A stretch of 64,000 nt of DNA from G965247475 sp965247475 (GCA_965247475.1 OZ252016.1:2232001-2296000); one strand, 5' to 3'. Positions 35,729 through 44,434 are shown, numbered from the stretch's first letter. Numbers and translations: made by a program. Notes: generated by a model from the letters alone, not told the origin.

Positions 35729-36342
35729 GCGGGCAGGACCGGACCGCGGCTCGCGCACCAACGCCGCGCCGGATGCGGCGGTTCCGCGAGGTGGTCGCGC
35801 GGCGTCAGAGCGGGCTGGTCGTGGTCCTGGAGAACATCCACGATCCGCACAACGCGGAAGCCGCGCTACGGAGCTGTGAGGCGTTTGGGGTCCCGCAGGT
35901 GCACCTCATCTTCACCAGCGAGGCGCCCTTCAACCCTCGCAAGGTAGGGACGTCCACATCCTCATCGGCGAACAAGTGGCTCGACTTCACGATCCATGAC
36001 TCGACGGATGCGTGCATGCGCGAGCTCACGTCCAGCGGATTCGAGCTGGTCGCCAGCGTGGCCGATCCCGCCGCGACGACGGCCTCGACGGCAGATCTGC
36101 GCGCGCCACGGATCGCGCTGCTGTTGGGCAACGAGCACTCGGGCCTTTCGGCAGAGGCGCTCGCGGCGTCGGATGCGCGCCTGACGATTCCGACCTCGGG
36201 AATGGTGGGCAGCCTCAATCTATCGGTGGCGACCGGCATCCTGCTCTACGAAGTCTGCCGTCAGCGCAGCGAGCGACCGGGCGACTATGCGCTGAGCGAG
36301 TTGGAACAGGAGCGCCTGATTGGGAACTACCTGCGGCGCTGA
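35725..36342 (+). CDS. trmH: TrmH-family tRNA 2'-O-ribose methyltransferase (SPOUT)
   Basis: 205 aa from the ATG at 35725, overlapping the preceding stop (ATGA). SPOUT motifs: LVVVLENIHDPHNAEAALRS (motif 1, with catalytic-type Asn and Arg), LLLGNEHSGLS (motif 2) and IPTSGMVGSLNLSVATGILL (motif 3, SAM knot). Similar to TrmH, which methylates G18 of tRNA; a related rRNA/tRNA target is possible. The C-terminal helices (ELEQERLIGNYLRR) resemble the TrmH extension. Confidence 0.9.
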   Translation: MSGQDRTAARAPTPRRMRRFREVVARRQSGLVVVLENIHDPHNAEAALRSCEAFGVPQVHLIFTSEAPFNPRKVGTSTSSSANKWLDFTIHDSTDACMRELTSSGFELVASVADPAATTASTADLRAPRIALLLGNEHSGLSAEALAASDARLTIPTSGMVGSLNLSVATGILLYEVCRQRSERPGDYALSELEQERLIGNYLRR

Positions 36343-36404
36343 GGCGCGACGGTCCCGCCGTCCGCATCCCAGCGGCCGAGGTGGAACGCGGTGCACGCAC
36401 GGAC

Positions 36405-36410
36405 TATGCT
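36405..36410 (+). promoter_or_regulatory. TATGCT -10-like box upstream of the 183-aa protein
   Basis: TATGCT with TGGAAC 17 nt upstream as a poor -35. It lies 68 nt before the ATG at 36479, inside a 136-bp gap. Confidence 0.35.
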
Positions 36411-36478
36411 CGATCCCCAATCAGGCGTCGGCGCGGGCGCCGGAGGCCCAATCGCGCCGGTGCGGAGAGAGGTAAACA

Positions 36479-37030
36479 ATGGCGGGCGACGTGTTCTTCC
36501 AAGACGTGAAGCCGGCGGACTCGCCGCGCGGCTCGATCGAACCCCCGGGGTCGACCGTCGAGCAGGTGGACGGCGAGCTGACGCTGCGCCTCCCACCCGA
36601 GATGACGCGGGTCGAGACGCCGATCATCTACCCAAACTTCACCGTGGTGGTTGAAGGTGACGAGCTCGAGATCGACGGCCCGACGATCGTGGACGCGGCG
36701 CTGAATTGCCGGATCCTGCGTGCCGGCCAGGCGAACGTTCGCGCATCCAAGGACATCGAGGTCACGGAGCTGATCCAGGCGCGCCAGGTGAAGGGGCGGG
36801 TGATCCGATCGGCTCGAATCGAGACGGGGGCGATCGAGGCCGAACTGTCAATCGTGGGCACCGCGGCGGTGGTGACCGGCCGCGCCACCATCAACAACGG
36901 CACGCTGCGCACACCGGTGCTCGTGACCGACGAGATGAACGGCGACAGCGCGGCGCTGGTGACACACACCTGGGCGGATGGTGCGTCGCAGGGGCTCGTT
37001 CCGGACTGGCTCGCGGACGCCAACGGCTGA
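36479..37030 (+). CDS. hypothetical protein with beta-helix-like (FapA/bactofilin-like) core
   Basis: 183 aa; GAGG 6 nt before the ATG. The middle (about 50-140) is a run of short beta strands with spaced Val/Ile and polar turns (IDGPTIVDAALNCRILRAG, ANVRASKDIEVTEL, GRVIRSARIETGAIEA, GTAAVVTGRATINN), resembling the right-handed beta-helix of DUF342/FapA or bactofilins. No signal peptide or membrane segment. A cytoplasmic scaffold or polymer-forming role is possible but not shown; homology is based on pattern only. Confidence 0.6.
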   Translation: MAGDVFFQDVKPADSPRGSIEPPGSTVEQVDGELTLRLPPEMTRVETPIIYPNFTVVVEGDELEIDGPTIVDAALNCRILRAGQANVRASKDIEVTELIQARQVKGRVIRSARIETGAIEAELSIVGTAAVVTGRATINNGTLRTPVLVTDEMNGDSAALVTHTWADGASQGLVPDWLADANG

Positions 37031-37100
37031 CGGTTGGGGGCGGCGCCTAACGGCGGCCGCCGCGACGCTCACGGGTGCGTGATCGCCGACGGGATCGAGC

Positions 37101-37859
37101 ATGAGCGACTCATACGACGTCTTCGCCGAGGTCTACGACGCCTGGCAACGCGTTCACGGCCCCGTCTACAGCGACCTGATCGCACCTGACGTAGACCAGC
37201 GGCTGAAGGGCCGAATCGGCAATCCGAATCGGCTGATCGACCTCGCCTGCGGGACCGGGACGCACGCCATCCGTGTGGCCCGCGCGGGCGTGCGCGTGAT
37301 CGGCGTCGACCGCTCCGAGGCAATGGTGCGGCAGGCGCGGGCGAAGGCCCGACAGGCGGGCGTGTCCGTGGATTTCGTCCGTGCCGACATGCGTACATTC
37401 AATGTCGAGCGATCGGCCGACGCGGTTACGTGTCTGTACGCCTCGATGAATCACCTGCCGGCCGTGCGGGACCTCGAGTCCGTGTTCGGGCGCGTGCGCG
37501 CGCATCTCCGGCCCGGCGGGGTGCTGGTCTTCGACGTGAACACCCGCGCCGGCTTCGAGGCGCTGTGGCGTATGCCCACGACCGATCGCGGTCCGGGCCT
37601 CGTGGTCCATCGGACATACGACGTCGAGGACGAGATCTGGACGACCATGCGCCTGGCGATCGAGTACGAGCGCGACGGAACTGCGCGCCCGGCCTCCGCG
37701 ACCCTGCGAGCGCGCTGGTTCGCCGACGACGGGATCCGCGGCGCGCTGAACGCCGCGGGCCTCGACACAATCGAAGTAACGGTCTTCAACCCGTTTCCAG
37801 AGGTCGACGCCGCCGGCATCAAGCAGCTCTGGACCGCGTCTCGACCCGTCGCGGGCTGA
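37101..37859 (+). CDS. class I SAM-dependent methyltransferase
   Basis: 252 aa. Motif I LIDLACGTGTHAIRVARAG, acidic motif II VIGVDRSEAMVRQAR, and motif IV-like DAVTCLYASMNHLPAV. The C-terminal half is a beta-rich cap (TTMRLAIEYERDGTARP). The pattern resembles small-molecule methyltransferases of the UbiE/YqeM type. Target unknown. It converges on the QueC-like gene with a 10-bp gap. Confidence 0.88.
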   Translation: MSDSYDVFAEVYDAWQRVHGPVYSDLIAPDVDQRLKGRIGNPNRLIDLACGTGTHAIRVARAGVRVIGVDRSEAMVRQARAKARQAGVSVDFVRADMRTFNVERSADAVTCLYASMNHLPAVRDLESVFGRVRAHLRPGGVLVFDVNTRAGFEALWRMPTTDRGPGLVVHRTYDVEDEIWTTMRLAIEYERDGTARPASATLRARWFADDGIRGALNAAGLDTIEVTVFNPFPEVDAAGIKQLWTASRPVAG

Positions 37860-37869
37860 CGCGGGGACG

Positions 37870-38550
37870 CTAGAGCGCCAGCGCGTCCGCATAGGCGGTC
37901 GGGTCGCGCACGCCGGCATCGATGAACCCGAGGCGCCGCTCGGCGCACTTGCCGCAGACGCCGCAATGGCCGCCGACCACCGGGGACGCGCAGGAGAGCG
38001 CGTGCTCGATCGGCATGCCGGCGCCGGCGCGGATCACATCCTCTTTGTGCATCTGGCCCAGCGGCGTGAGCACTTCGACTCGATAGTCAAGCGCCAGCCG
38101 AGCGGTCTGCTCGAAACTGGCCAGGAACTCGCGGCGGGCGTCTGGAAACGGGTTGCTCACCAAGATGCCGATCGCGACGCGCGCGATGTCCGCCAGCGAC
38201 GCGTAGGTGGCGGCGATGCTCAGCAGCAACAGATTCCGGCCCGGCAGGTACCAGGCCTCGTCCGGCTGGGTAGCGTCCGGAACGTCCTCGTCGCCGGCGC
38301 TCCAGTGCGGACCGTACAGCGAGGTTGCCCCGAGCTCGAGCTCGACGATCGGCCGGACGGCCGGAGCACCCAGCGCCGCGAAGAAGCGATCCAACGCGGC
38401 GCGTTCGGCGTCCTCCCAGCGCAGGCCGGCGCGCACGAACAACGGTGTCAGCTCGTCGTACTCGCGCGCCAGCAGGCCCGACATGATGGCGCTGTCGAGG
38501 CCGCTCACCAGTGCGGTCACCCGCCGGTCGGGTGGAGGCCGCGGGGACAT
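37870..38550 (-). CDS. QueC-like (7-cyano-7-deazaguanine synthase family) protein with altered PP-loop
   Basis: 226 aa. Family features: YLPGRNLLLLSIAATYASL, TPLGQMHKEDVIRAG, and the C-terminal zinc knuckle CASPVVGGHCGVCGKCAERR (four Cys). QueC uses an ATP-pyrophosphatase loop SGGxDS. Here the corresponding segment is VSGLDSA, one glycine short, so ATP binding may be changed or the enzyme may be a divergent paralogue. QueC makes preQ0 for queuosine. A QueD gene lies 0.9 kb away on the other strand. Confidence 0.8.
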   Translation of the reverse strand: MSPRPPPDRRVTALVSGLDSAIMSGLLAREYDELTPLFVRAGLRWEDAERAALDRFFAALGAPAVRPIVELELGATSLYGPHWSAGDEDVPDATQPDEAWYLPGRNLLLLSIAATYASLADIARVAIGILVSNPFPDARREFLASFEQTARLALDYRVEVLTPLGQMHKEDVIRAGAGMPIEHALSCASPVVGGHCGVCGKCAERRLGFIDAGVRDPTAYADALAL

Positions 38551-38581
38551 GCGTGATTCCTAACGGCGCTGGATCGCCCGA

Positions 38582-38609
38582 TTGGCAAAGCTCGGCTCAA
38601 TGCTAGGGT
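38582..38609 (+). promoter_or_regulatory. promoter of the SDR-queD operon
   Basis: -35 TTGGCA (38582-38587, 5/6 match), 16-nt spacer, extended -10 TGCTAGGGT with TAGGGT at 38604-38609. Transcription would begin near 38616, directly at a long GC hairpin. One of the best promoter matches in the window. Confidence 0.6.
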
Positions 38610-38616
38610 AGGCCGC

Positions 38617-38637
38617 CCGCGGCCGGACCGGCCGCGG
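38617..38637 (+). repeat. perfect GC inverted repeat at the expected 5' end of the SDR transcript
   Basis: Arms CCGCGGCCGG and CCGGCCGCGG separated by one A. In RNA it would fold as a roughly 8-bp stem at the very 5' end of the mRNA, 37 nt upstream of the start. It could be a stabilising hairpin or an operator. No preQ1 riboswitch features accompany it. Confidence 0.45.
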
Positions 38638-38673
38638 CTCTTCTGACGCGCCCATGTGTCAGCAAGGAGCGCC

Positions 38674-39408
38674 ATGGATCTGACGGGCGCCACGGCGGTC
38701 GTGACCGGCGGGGCCAAGCGCGTTGGCCGCCACGTGGCGACGCGGCTGGCGGAGCGCGGCGCGAACATCGTGCTGAACTACCGGACTTCAGCGAGTGAGG
38801 CGGACGAGGCAATCGCCGCGTTCCGGGAGCTGGGAGTCGGTGCACTGGCCGTTCAGGCCGACGTGTCCGAGAAAGAGGGCGTGCAGCGGATCCTGGACGT
38901 CGCGATCGGCGAGTTCGGGTCGGTGCAGATCCTCATCAACAACGCGTCGATCTATTACGAGACGCCACTCGAAACGCTCACCGAGCAAGATTTCGATCGC
39001 ATGACCTCGGTCAATCTCAAGGGCCCGTACCTGGGGTGCTGGCTCTTCGGACGCCACATGCGCGAGCAGGGCCGCGGCAAGATCATGAACGTGGCCGATT
39101 GGGCGGTTGACCGGCCCTACACCGGATATGCGCCGTACTTCGTCGCGAAGGGCGGCATTGTGGCGTTGACGAAGGTGTTCGCGAAGGAGCTGGCGCCTCA
39201 GGTTCAGGTCAACGCGGTTGCGCCGGGGCCGATTCTGCTCCCAACGGACTTCACGCCGGAGATGGTTCGGGCGGTCGAGAAGGCCACGCCCCTGGGGCGC
39301 GTCGGCGATCCGGAAGATATCGCTCAGGCAATGCTGTATATGATTGAAGGAACCGATTTTGTCACCGGGGCTGTCGTTCCGGTGGACGGCGGACGCCAGG
39401 TTTCGTAG
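38674..39408 (+). CDS. SDR of the pteridine reductase (PTR1/FolM) type
   Basis: 244 aa from the ATG at 38674 (AAGGAG 4 nt upstream). Opens AVVTGGAKRVGRHVATRL, the NAD(P) loop of FolM/PTR1-like SDRs, with NNASIYYETP and an Arg-containing cofactor loop (NYRTS). The catalytic Ser of ordinary SDRs is replaced by Asp in VADWAVDRPY, and Tyr (YFVAK) follows 13 residues later with Lys at +4: the Asp-Tyr-Lys triad of pteridine reductase. It precedes queD by 13 bp, linking it to pterin chemistry. Substrate is inferred. Confidence 0.82.
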   Translation: MDLTGATAVVTGGAKRVGRHVATRLAERGANIVLNYRTSASEADEAIAAFRELGVGALAVQADVSEKEGVQRILDVAIGEFGSVQILINNASIYYETPLETLTEQDFDRMTSVNLKGPYLGCWLFGRHMREQGRGKIMNVADWAVDRPYTGYAPYFVAKGGIVALTKVFAKELAPQVQVNAVAPGPILLPTDFTPEMVRAVEKATPLGRVGDPEDIAQAMLYMIEGTDFVTGAVVPVDGGRQVS

Positions 39409-39421
39409 GGGCACGGGCGCG

Positions 39422-39883
39422 ATGAAATACGAGATCGTCAAGCACGTGGATTTCTGCTTCGGCCACCGGCTGATCGACTACGACGGCAAGTGCAACCAGC
39501 CGCACGGCCACAACGGGCGGGTAGAGATCCGCCTGGCGGCGGACGAACTCGACGAGCTCGGGATGGTGGCCGATTTCCGCGACGTGCGGCATGCGGTGGG
39601 AGGCTGGATCGACGCCCACATCGATCACCGCATGGTCCTGCGGCGCGACGATCCGCTGATCGGAGCCATCGAGGCGCTCGGGCAGCAGGTGTTCGAGATG
39701 GACGAAAACCCCACCACCGAGAACATGGCGAGGCTGCTGTACGACAAAGTGGCGGAGCTTGGGTTCCCGGTGGTCTCGCTCACCCTGTGGGAGACGCCGG
39801 ACTCGCACGCCACGTACACGCCGGAGCGCATCCCGCTCGCGGCGGACAACGGCGCCGCCGCGCTTCGACAAGCCAGCAGCTAG
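39422..39883 (+). CDS. queD: 6-carboxy-5,6,7,8-tetrahydropterin synthase (QueD/PTPS family)
   Basis: 153 aa from the ATG at 39422; the longer ORF overlaps the SDR. Zinc and catalytic residues: His in DFCFGHRL, CNQPHGHNG with Cys and two His, the HID segment near WIDAHIDHRMVL, and PTTENMARLLYDKV with the pterin-binding Glu. C-terminal VSLTLWETPDSHATY. Makes the carboxy-tetrahydropterin precursor of queuosine; a PTPS-III folate-type function is an alternative given the adjacent pteridine-reductase-like SDR. Confidence 0.9.
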   Translation: MKYEIVKHVDFCFGHRLIDYDGKCNQPHGHNGRVEIRLAADELDELGMVADFRDVRHAVGGWIDAHIDHRMVLRRDDPLIGAIEALGQQVFEMDENPTTENMARLLYDKVAELGFPVVSLTLWETPDSHATYTPERIPLAADNGAAALRQASS

Positions 39884-39982
39884 GCACGTCAACGCGCCTT
39901 GTCGCGGCGCGTCGTCCGTGCGTTGATCGGAGCGGAGATCGCGAGACACCCACGCGGAGCCGACCCGAGGGCCAGGGCGCTG

Positions 39983-41863
39983 ATGCGACGCGAGGCCGAC
40001 GGCCAGCATCTCCGACTGGCGCTCGCATGGATCGCGGCGCTTGCGCTGATCGGATCGGTCGCGTGCGAGCCGGCCGTCGAGCAAGCCCCGGGTCAGGCAG
40101 CGCGCTCACAAGCCGTGCTCGACGCTCCGGAGGCCGCCGCTCCGTCGCCGACACCCGACACGACGCCCACCCCCGCGGCTTCGCCAACGCCGGCGCCGAC
40201 GCCGACGAGGGCGATCCGCGGCGAATTCGGCGATGCCCCGGACGGTCTGCCGGCCGGGTATGGGAACCCTCGCGTGATTGGCCGGTTTCCAACCCAGCTC
40301 GAGTCACGGAACAGCAGCGCCACGGGCGCGCACATACGCAATCCGGGCGCTGACCGGCTCGGCCGCGCGGTGACCCTGGAGTCCGGCGCCGACGACCCCG
40401 GAGATTCGGATCAGGTTCCCAATCTCACGAATCGCGACGGAGGCGACGACGGAGTCATGGCGCTGACTGTGCAGATCGACCGGCAGCCGGTGGAGGCGCG
40501 GTTGAGAATCGAGGTGACGATCGATGACGCCGCGCCCGGCGGCGCCCGGTTCGTGAATGTGCTGATCGACACCGACCGCGATGGCCGCTGGAGCGGGTCG
40601 CAGGCCGTCGGGTCCGAATGGGTGATTCGCAACTGGCCGGTCAGCGTGCCGCCGGGGACTTCCGCCACGCTGCAGAGCGATCCGTTTGCGCTCGAAGACA
40701 ACGGCCAGCTTCCCGACGCCGCCTGGATGCGGGTGCTGCTCACGCGAGATGAGATCGACGGCGACCGCTGGGACGGCAGCGGAAGCTGGCCGTTCGGCGA
40801 GATTGAGGACTACCAGATCGCGTTGCCGCGCAAGGCAGGCAGCATCGCCGGCGCCGCCGCCGTCCCGATTCTGAGCTGTCCGCCGACCGTCACGCTGGCC
40901 GGCCACACGCTCATCGCCGGATTCACGTGCACGGTCGTGAACGCGGGCGCGGACGGGACGTTCGACGCCCGGATCGCCCGCGCCTTTGGGGGATCCGATC
41001 TCCTCCCGCTCGACATCGCCCCACAGGATCTCCACGCGGGCGCGGATCGCATCCTGACCTTTGCCATCGTGCGCGGCCGCATCCCCGCCCAGTGGCGGTA
41101 CCGCACTCAATTCGCCACCGCGCCCGGCAGCGTGGAAGGCGGCGTGGTGACGATGGGCGTCGCCGCTCGCGATCAGACGGTCAGCGCCGTGCCGGATGAG
41201 CCGGTCGACGACGTGTTCTCGCTCGACGACGCGGCGGACTACTTCGCGATCGCGACGGGCGAACCCACCGCGGGATTCGGGTTCGGCGACATTCGCGGCG
41301 TGGCCATGGGCGGCGCCCGGCTGGACGGCGCCGCCCTCGACGTGCTGCGAGAGCACTTGTGGCCGGTCGGTTCGCCGGCCGTGGAACTCGCAACCGATGA
41401 CTTCGTCGTCGTCGTCATCGAGATGGCGGACGACATTCCGCGGACCGAGACGTCGCTGGGGATGCACCTGGGAATCGCCATCCAGGCCAATGACGATCCG
41501 GGTGATGACTGGGAGGGCCGTGTCGATCACGTGGATCTGTTCCGCGGCACCGATCAGTGGTACGAGATCATCTATCGGCCGGATCTGGAGCCCGCGTGGC
41601 GGGTACAGCGCCGCGATGCCGCGGACCCGGTGGTGGGCGTTTCCACGGCGGCGCGCGCATTCATGCGCGGCAACCGGCTGATCGCCCTGCTGCCGGCCGG
41701 TGAGTTCGCGCGGGCGCCGGACGCGCTTCGATACCGGGTGACCAGCTTTGTGCACGAGCACGATGACCCGACCGGGCTCGAGAAGCCCTCGATGGCGGAT
41801 GTGTTCCCAGAACTGGACGCGCCGCTGGCGGCATTCGGCGAGGCCGTAGAGCCGCGCGGCTGA
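39983..41863 (+). CDS. exported lipoprotein-like protein with GEVED domain
   Basis: 626 aa from the ATG at 39983. Signal peptide LALAWIAALALIGSVAC with a likely lipidated Cys, then a Pro/Thr/Ala linker (TPDTTPTPAASPTPAP). Residues about 80-290 hold a GEVED-type domain: EFGDAPDGLPAGYG at its start and FGEIEDYQI at its end, with VLIDTDRDGRW between. Two further beta-rich regions follow, the last (about 400-600) with LGMHLGIAIQAND. GEVED domains occur in large secreted or surface proteins. Function unknown. Confidence 0.75.
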   Translation: MRREADGQHLRLALAWIAALALIGSVACEPAVEQAPGQAARSQAVLDAPEAAAPSPTPDTTPTPAASPTPAPTPTRAIRGEFGDAPDGLPAGYGNPRVIGRFPTQLESRNSSATGAHIRNPGADRLGRAVTLESGADDPGDSDQVPNLTNRDGGDDGVMALTVQIDRQPVEARLRIEVTIDDAAPGGARFVNVLIDTDRDGRWSGSQAVGSEWVIRNWPVSVPPGTSATLQSDPFALEDNGQLPDAAWMRVLLTRDEIDGDRWDGSGSWPFGEIEDYQIALPRKAGSIAGAAAVPILSCPPTVTLAGHTLIAGFTCTVVNAGADGTFDARIARAFGGSDLLPLDIAPQDLHAGADRILTFAIVRGRIPAQWRYRTQFATAPGSVEGGVVTMGVAARDQTVSAVPDEPVDDVFSLDDAADYFAIATGEPTAGFGFGDIRGVAMGGARLDGAALDVLREHLWPVGSPAVELATDDFVVVVIEMADDIPRTETSLGMHLGIAIQANDDPGDDWEGRVDHVDLFRGTDQWYEIIYRPDLEPAWRVQRRDAADPVVGVSTAARAFMRGNRLIALLPAGEFARAPDALRYRVTSFVHEHDDPTGLEKPSMADVFPELDAPLAAFGEAVEPRG

Positions 41864-41945
41864 CTCGAGGCCGTCTTGGAATCGCGGCGGCGGCGCCTTG
41901 CGGCAGCGCCCGTAACGCCGGGGTCGCGGGCGCCGATCCAACCGA

Positions 41946-41951
41946 TACTAT
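41946..41951 (+). promoter_or_regulatory. TACTAT -10 box upstream of the beta-lactamase-fold gene
   Basis: TACTAT 27 nt before the GTG at 41979. No convincing -35 at 16-18 nt. The position and AT content make it a reasonable -10. Confidence 0.4.
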
Positions 41952-41978
41952 GGTGACTTCCACGCACGGCGGGGATCC

Positions 41979-43643
41979 GTGATCCGCTTCGGAACGGAGC
42001 CAGCCCGTCTGACTTCCACGCATGCGTCCGCGCGGTCCGGCGGGCTGAGCCGCAGGCGGCTGCTCCGCGCGACGGGAGTGCTGACAGCGGCCGCGCTCGC
42101 GGGCCGCGCGAGGGCCGCCGGCGCCCAGGACTCGGGCTCGGGCGGAGACGCAGCCGCGGATCTTCCCGACGACTTCGCCGTCGAGGAGGGCCACCACTAC
42201 CGGCAGGCGTCAGGCGCCGCAGACGCCGGGTACGAGGCCCGGAATCTCACGAACGCGCGGTGGTGGGATGCGTTTCGACGCCTCGGCGCGACCGGGGCCA
42301 TGGGGTACCCGATCGGCCGTCCGTACGCGCACGAGGGCTTCACCTATCAGCCCTTCCAGCGCGCACTCCTCCAGTGGTCAGAGGCGCTCGGGATCGTGCG
42401 CCCGGCCAACGCGCTCGAAATGCTGGATCAAGCCAACTTCACCGAGTGGCTTCGGGCATTCAAGAACATTCCAGCGCCGCTGGACGATGGGGCCAACTCG
42501 TTCGCCGCGGCGCTGGAGATTCGTCGCGGGTGGCTGACGGACGAGGGCATCCGCGCCGCGTACGACGGCAATCCCGATCCGGTCCGCTATGTGCGCTGGA
42601 CCTCGGACGACACGTTGGTCCGCTGGGGCGTCCCGATGTCGCGCCCGGAGTCGATGGGCCCGTTCGTCGCGCAACGGTTCCAGCGCGGGGTACTGCAACG
42701 CTGGGTCGAGGCGATCGAGGGCCTGCCGGCGCCGGGCACGGTGACCGCGGTTGCCATAGGCGATGTGATGGCGGAGGCGGGGCTGCTGCCGGATGACTCG
42801 CGGACACCGGTGCTCTCGGCCGACGCCGCGCGGGAGGCCGAAGGCCGGACCGCGGGTGAGCGGCTCCAGGCAGCGGTCGATGCGCGCCTGTCGACCGAGC
42901 CGGGCACGTGGGCGGTGTTCGCGGCTCCGCTGGGCGCTTCCGAGGCATTGGTGGCGCGCAACGTCGACGCGACCATGACCGCCGCGAGCCTGTGGAAGGC
43001 GGCCGCCATGGTCGAGGCGTTTCGGCAGCGCGCGGTGGACGGCCTCTCGTTCGACACGCTGCTCACGATGACCTCGAGAGTGGTGGAGCGGGTCGATCCG
43101 CCCGCATCGCTGGCGCCTGGACAGCGCATCTCGATCGAGGCGGCGCTGGCGCGTGCGATGTCGGTCAGCGACAACACCACCGCAATCCTGCTGGCCGACC
43201 ACCTGCGCTACGCGCGCATCGACGAGACGCTGCAGAACCTGGGTCTCGCGATCACCCGAACCAACTCGCGAGAGCCGGTGACGACCGCGCGTGAGATCGC
43301 CGCGCTGATCGAGGTCGCAGCCGGTGGACGGTCCGCACCTTGGAACCGGACGCTCGGGGATGTGCTGGAGATGCGCGAGCTGCTGATGTCGGAGACGCAA
43401 GACGATCGCATCCCGGCGCGCCTGCCGGTCGGGACGCCGGTGGCTCACAAGACCGGCGATCTGGGCGGGGCCGTCAGCGACGCGGGCGTGGTGTACGCGT
43501 CCACGGGGCCGATCGTCATCGCGCTCCTGTCCGATGGTGTCCCGGACGCCGAGCGCGCGGCGGCAACCGGCGCCGAGCTGGCGCGGATGATCTACGACGC
43601 GCTTGACCCGCCGACGCACGTAACCGAGGCGCCCGCGGGATAG
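41979..43643 (+). CDS. Tat-exported serine hydrolase with beta-lactamase (class A-like) domain
   Basis: 554 aa, GTG start. Twin-arginine signal SRRRLLRATGVLTAAALAG. Residues about 70-260 form a module also found in the HELAH protein at 51417 (GYPIGRPYAHEGFTYQPFQ, RPESMGPFVAQRFQRGVLQ). The C-terminal half is a class A beta-lactamase/transpeptidase fold with Ser337-x-x-Lys340 (SLWK), Ser397-Asp-Asn (SDN) and Lys491-Thr-Gly. It may act on peptidoglycan or beta-lactams; the Glu166-equivalent of true class A enzymes is not evident to me. Confidence 0.85.
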   Translation: MIRFGTEPARLTSTHASARSGGLSRRRLLRATGVLTAAALAGRARAAGAQDSGSGGDAAADLPDDFAVEEGHHYRQASGAADAGYEARNLTNARWWDAFRRLGATGAMGYPIGRPYAHEGFTYQPFQRALLQWSEALGIVRPANALEMLDQANFTEWLRAFKNIPAPLDDGANSFAAALEIRRGWLTDEGIRAAYDGNPDPVRYVRWTSDDTLVRWGVPMSRPESMGPFVAQRFQRGVLQRWVEAIEGLPAPGTVTAVAIGDVMAEAGLLPDDSRTPVLSADAAREAEGRTAGERLQAAVDARLSTEPGTWAVFAAPLGASEALVARNVDATMTAASLWKAAAMVEAFRQRAVDGLSFDTLLTMTSRVVERVDPPASLAPGQRISIEAALARAMSVSDNTTAILLADHLRYARIDETLQNLGLAITRTNSREPVTTAREIAALIEVAAGGRSAPWNRTLGDVLEMRELLMSETQDDRIPARLPVGTPVAHKTGDLGGAVSDAGVVYASTGPIVIALLSDGVPDAERAAATGAELARMIYDALDPPTHVTEAPAG

Positions 43644-43654
43644 CGGTGCCCCGA

Positions 43655-43683
43655 TTGCATAGGGTCCTGTGGCCGTGTAGCGT
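43655..43683 (+). promoter_or_regulatory. candidate promoter of the molybdoenzyme gene
   Basis: TTGCAT (43655-43660), 17-nt spacer, TAGCGT (43678-43683). It lies 37 nt before the GTG at 43721 in a 77-bp gap. Confidence 0.4.
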
Positions 43684-43720
43684 CGGGTTAGAGCGCAAAA
43701 CGCAGCGAGGTCTTTAGGGC

Positions 43721-44434
43721 GTGCTGGATCGATTGTTCGGCGGTTCTGGATCGGGCGGCGAGCCGTCCCCCGACGTGCCTGACGTGAGCCCACGACCGTC
43801 GGAGCTGCGCGTGCCGCGACTGCCGCCTCAGCAACGACTGACCGAGAAGTGGCCGGTGCTGCATTACCAGGAGCCGCGGCCGTATGACATGGCGCGGTGG
43901 GAATTTCGGGTCGGCGGGTTGGTGGACAACGAGGTGCGGCTGAGCTGGGACGAGTTCAACGCGCTTCCGCGCACCGAGATCGTGTCGGACATCCACTGCG
44001 TTACCCACTGGAGCAAGTTCGACAACCGGTGGGAGGGCGTGCACGTGCGCGAGCTGCTGCGGCTGGCCGGACCCAAGCCGGAGGGCCAGTTCGTGACGGT
44101 TCACGCCGACCCCCGCTACACCGCGAACGTGACCCTGGCGGAACTCGATCAAGACGATGTGCTGTTTGCGACGCATCACGATGGCGCACCGCTGGCGCAC
44201 GAGCACGGCGGGCCGCTGCGGCTGGTGCTGCCGAGCCTGTATTTCTGGAAGAGCGCCAAGTGGGCGCGGGGATTGGACTTCCGGGCGACGGAGATCCCAG
44301 GATTCTGGGAACGAGGCGGCTATCACGTGCGCGGCGACCCGTGGCTCAACGAGCGCTTCGGCGGCGTGGTGCGCGAGACCATGCAACAGGCCCGCTCGCG
44401 TGCGCTGCGCGATGGTCGGCGCGTGGCGGAGTGA
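43721..44434 (+). CDS. sulfite oxidase-like molybdopterin oxidoreductase
   Basis: 237 aa, GTG start; GAGG 10 nt upstream. Single SuoX-type Moco domain: WEFRVGGLVDNEVRLSWDEF, the cofactor Cys in SDIHCVTHWSKFDNRW, HADPRYTANVTLAEL, and HGGPLRLVLPSLYFWKSAKW. No signal peptide or Tat motif and no heme or dimerisation domain, so it is a cytoplasmic, YedY/MsrP-like core. Substrate unknown. The split XdhC at 16587 is for the xanthine dehydrogenase class, so it is not an evident partner. Confidence 0.88.
   Translation: MLDRLFGGSGSGGEPSPDVPDVSPRPSELRVPRLPPQQRLTEKWPVLHYQEPRPYDMARWEFRVGGLVDNEVRLSWDEFNALPRTEIVSDIHCVTHWSKFDNRWEGVHVRELLRLAGPKPEGQFVTVHADPRYTANVTLAELDQDDVLFATHHDGAPLAHEHGGPLRLVLPSLYFWKSAKWARGLDFRATEIPGFWERGGYHVRGDPWLNERFGGVVRETMQQARSRALRDGRRVAE

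Noticed and set aside
38551..38673. preQ1 riboswitch before SDR-queD
   Set aside because: No short stem with the A-rich tail that defines it; the leader hairpin is GC-only.
40304..41941. Minus-strand ORF (545 aa) opposite the GEVED lipoprotein
   Set aside because: Shadow frame; the plus-strand frame has signal peptide and GEVED motif.
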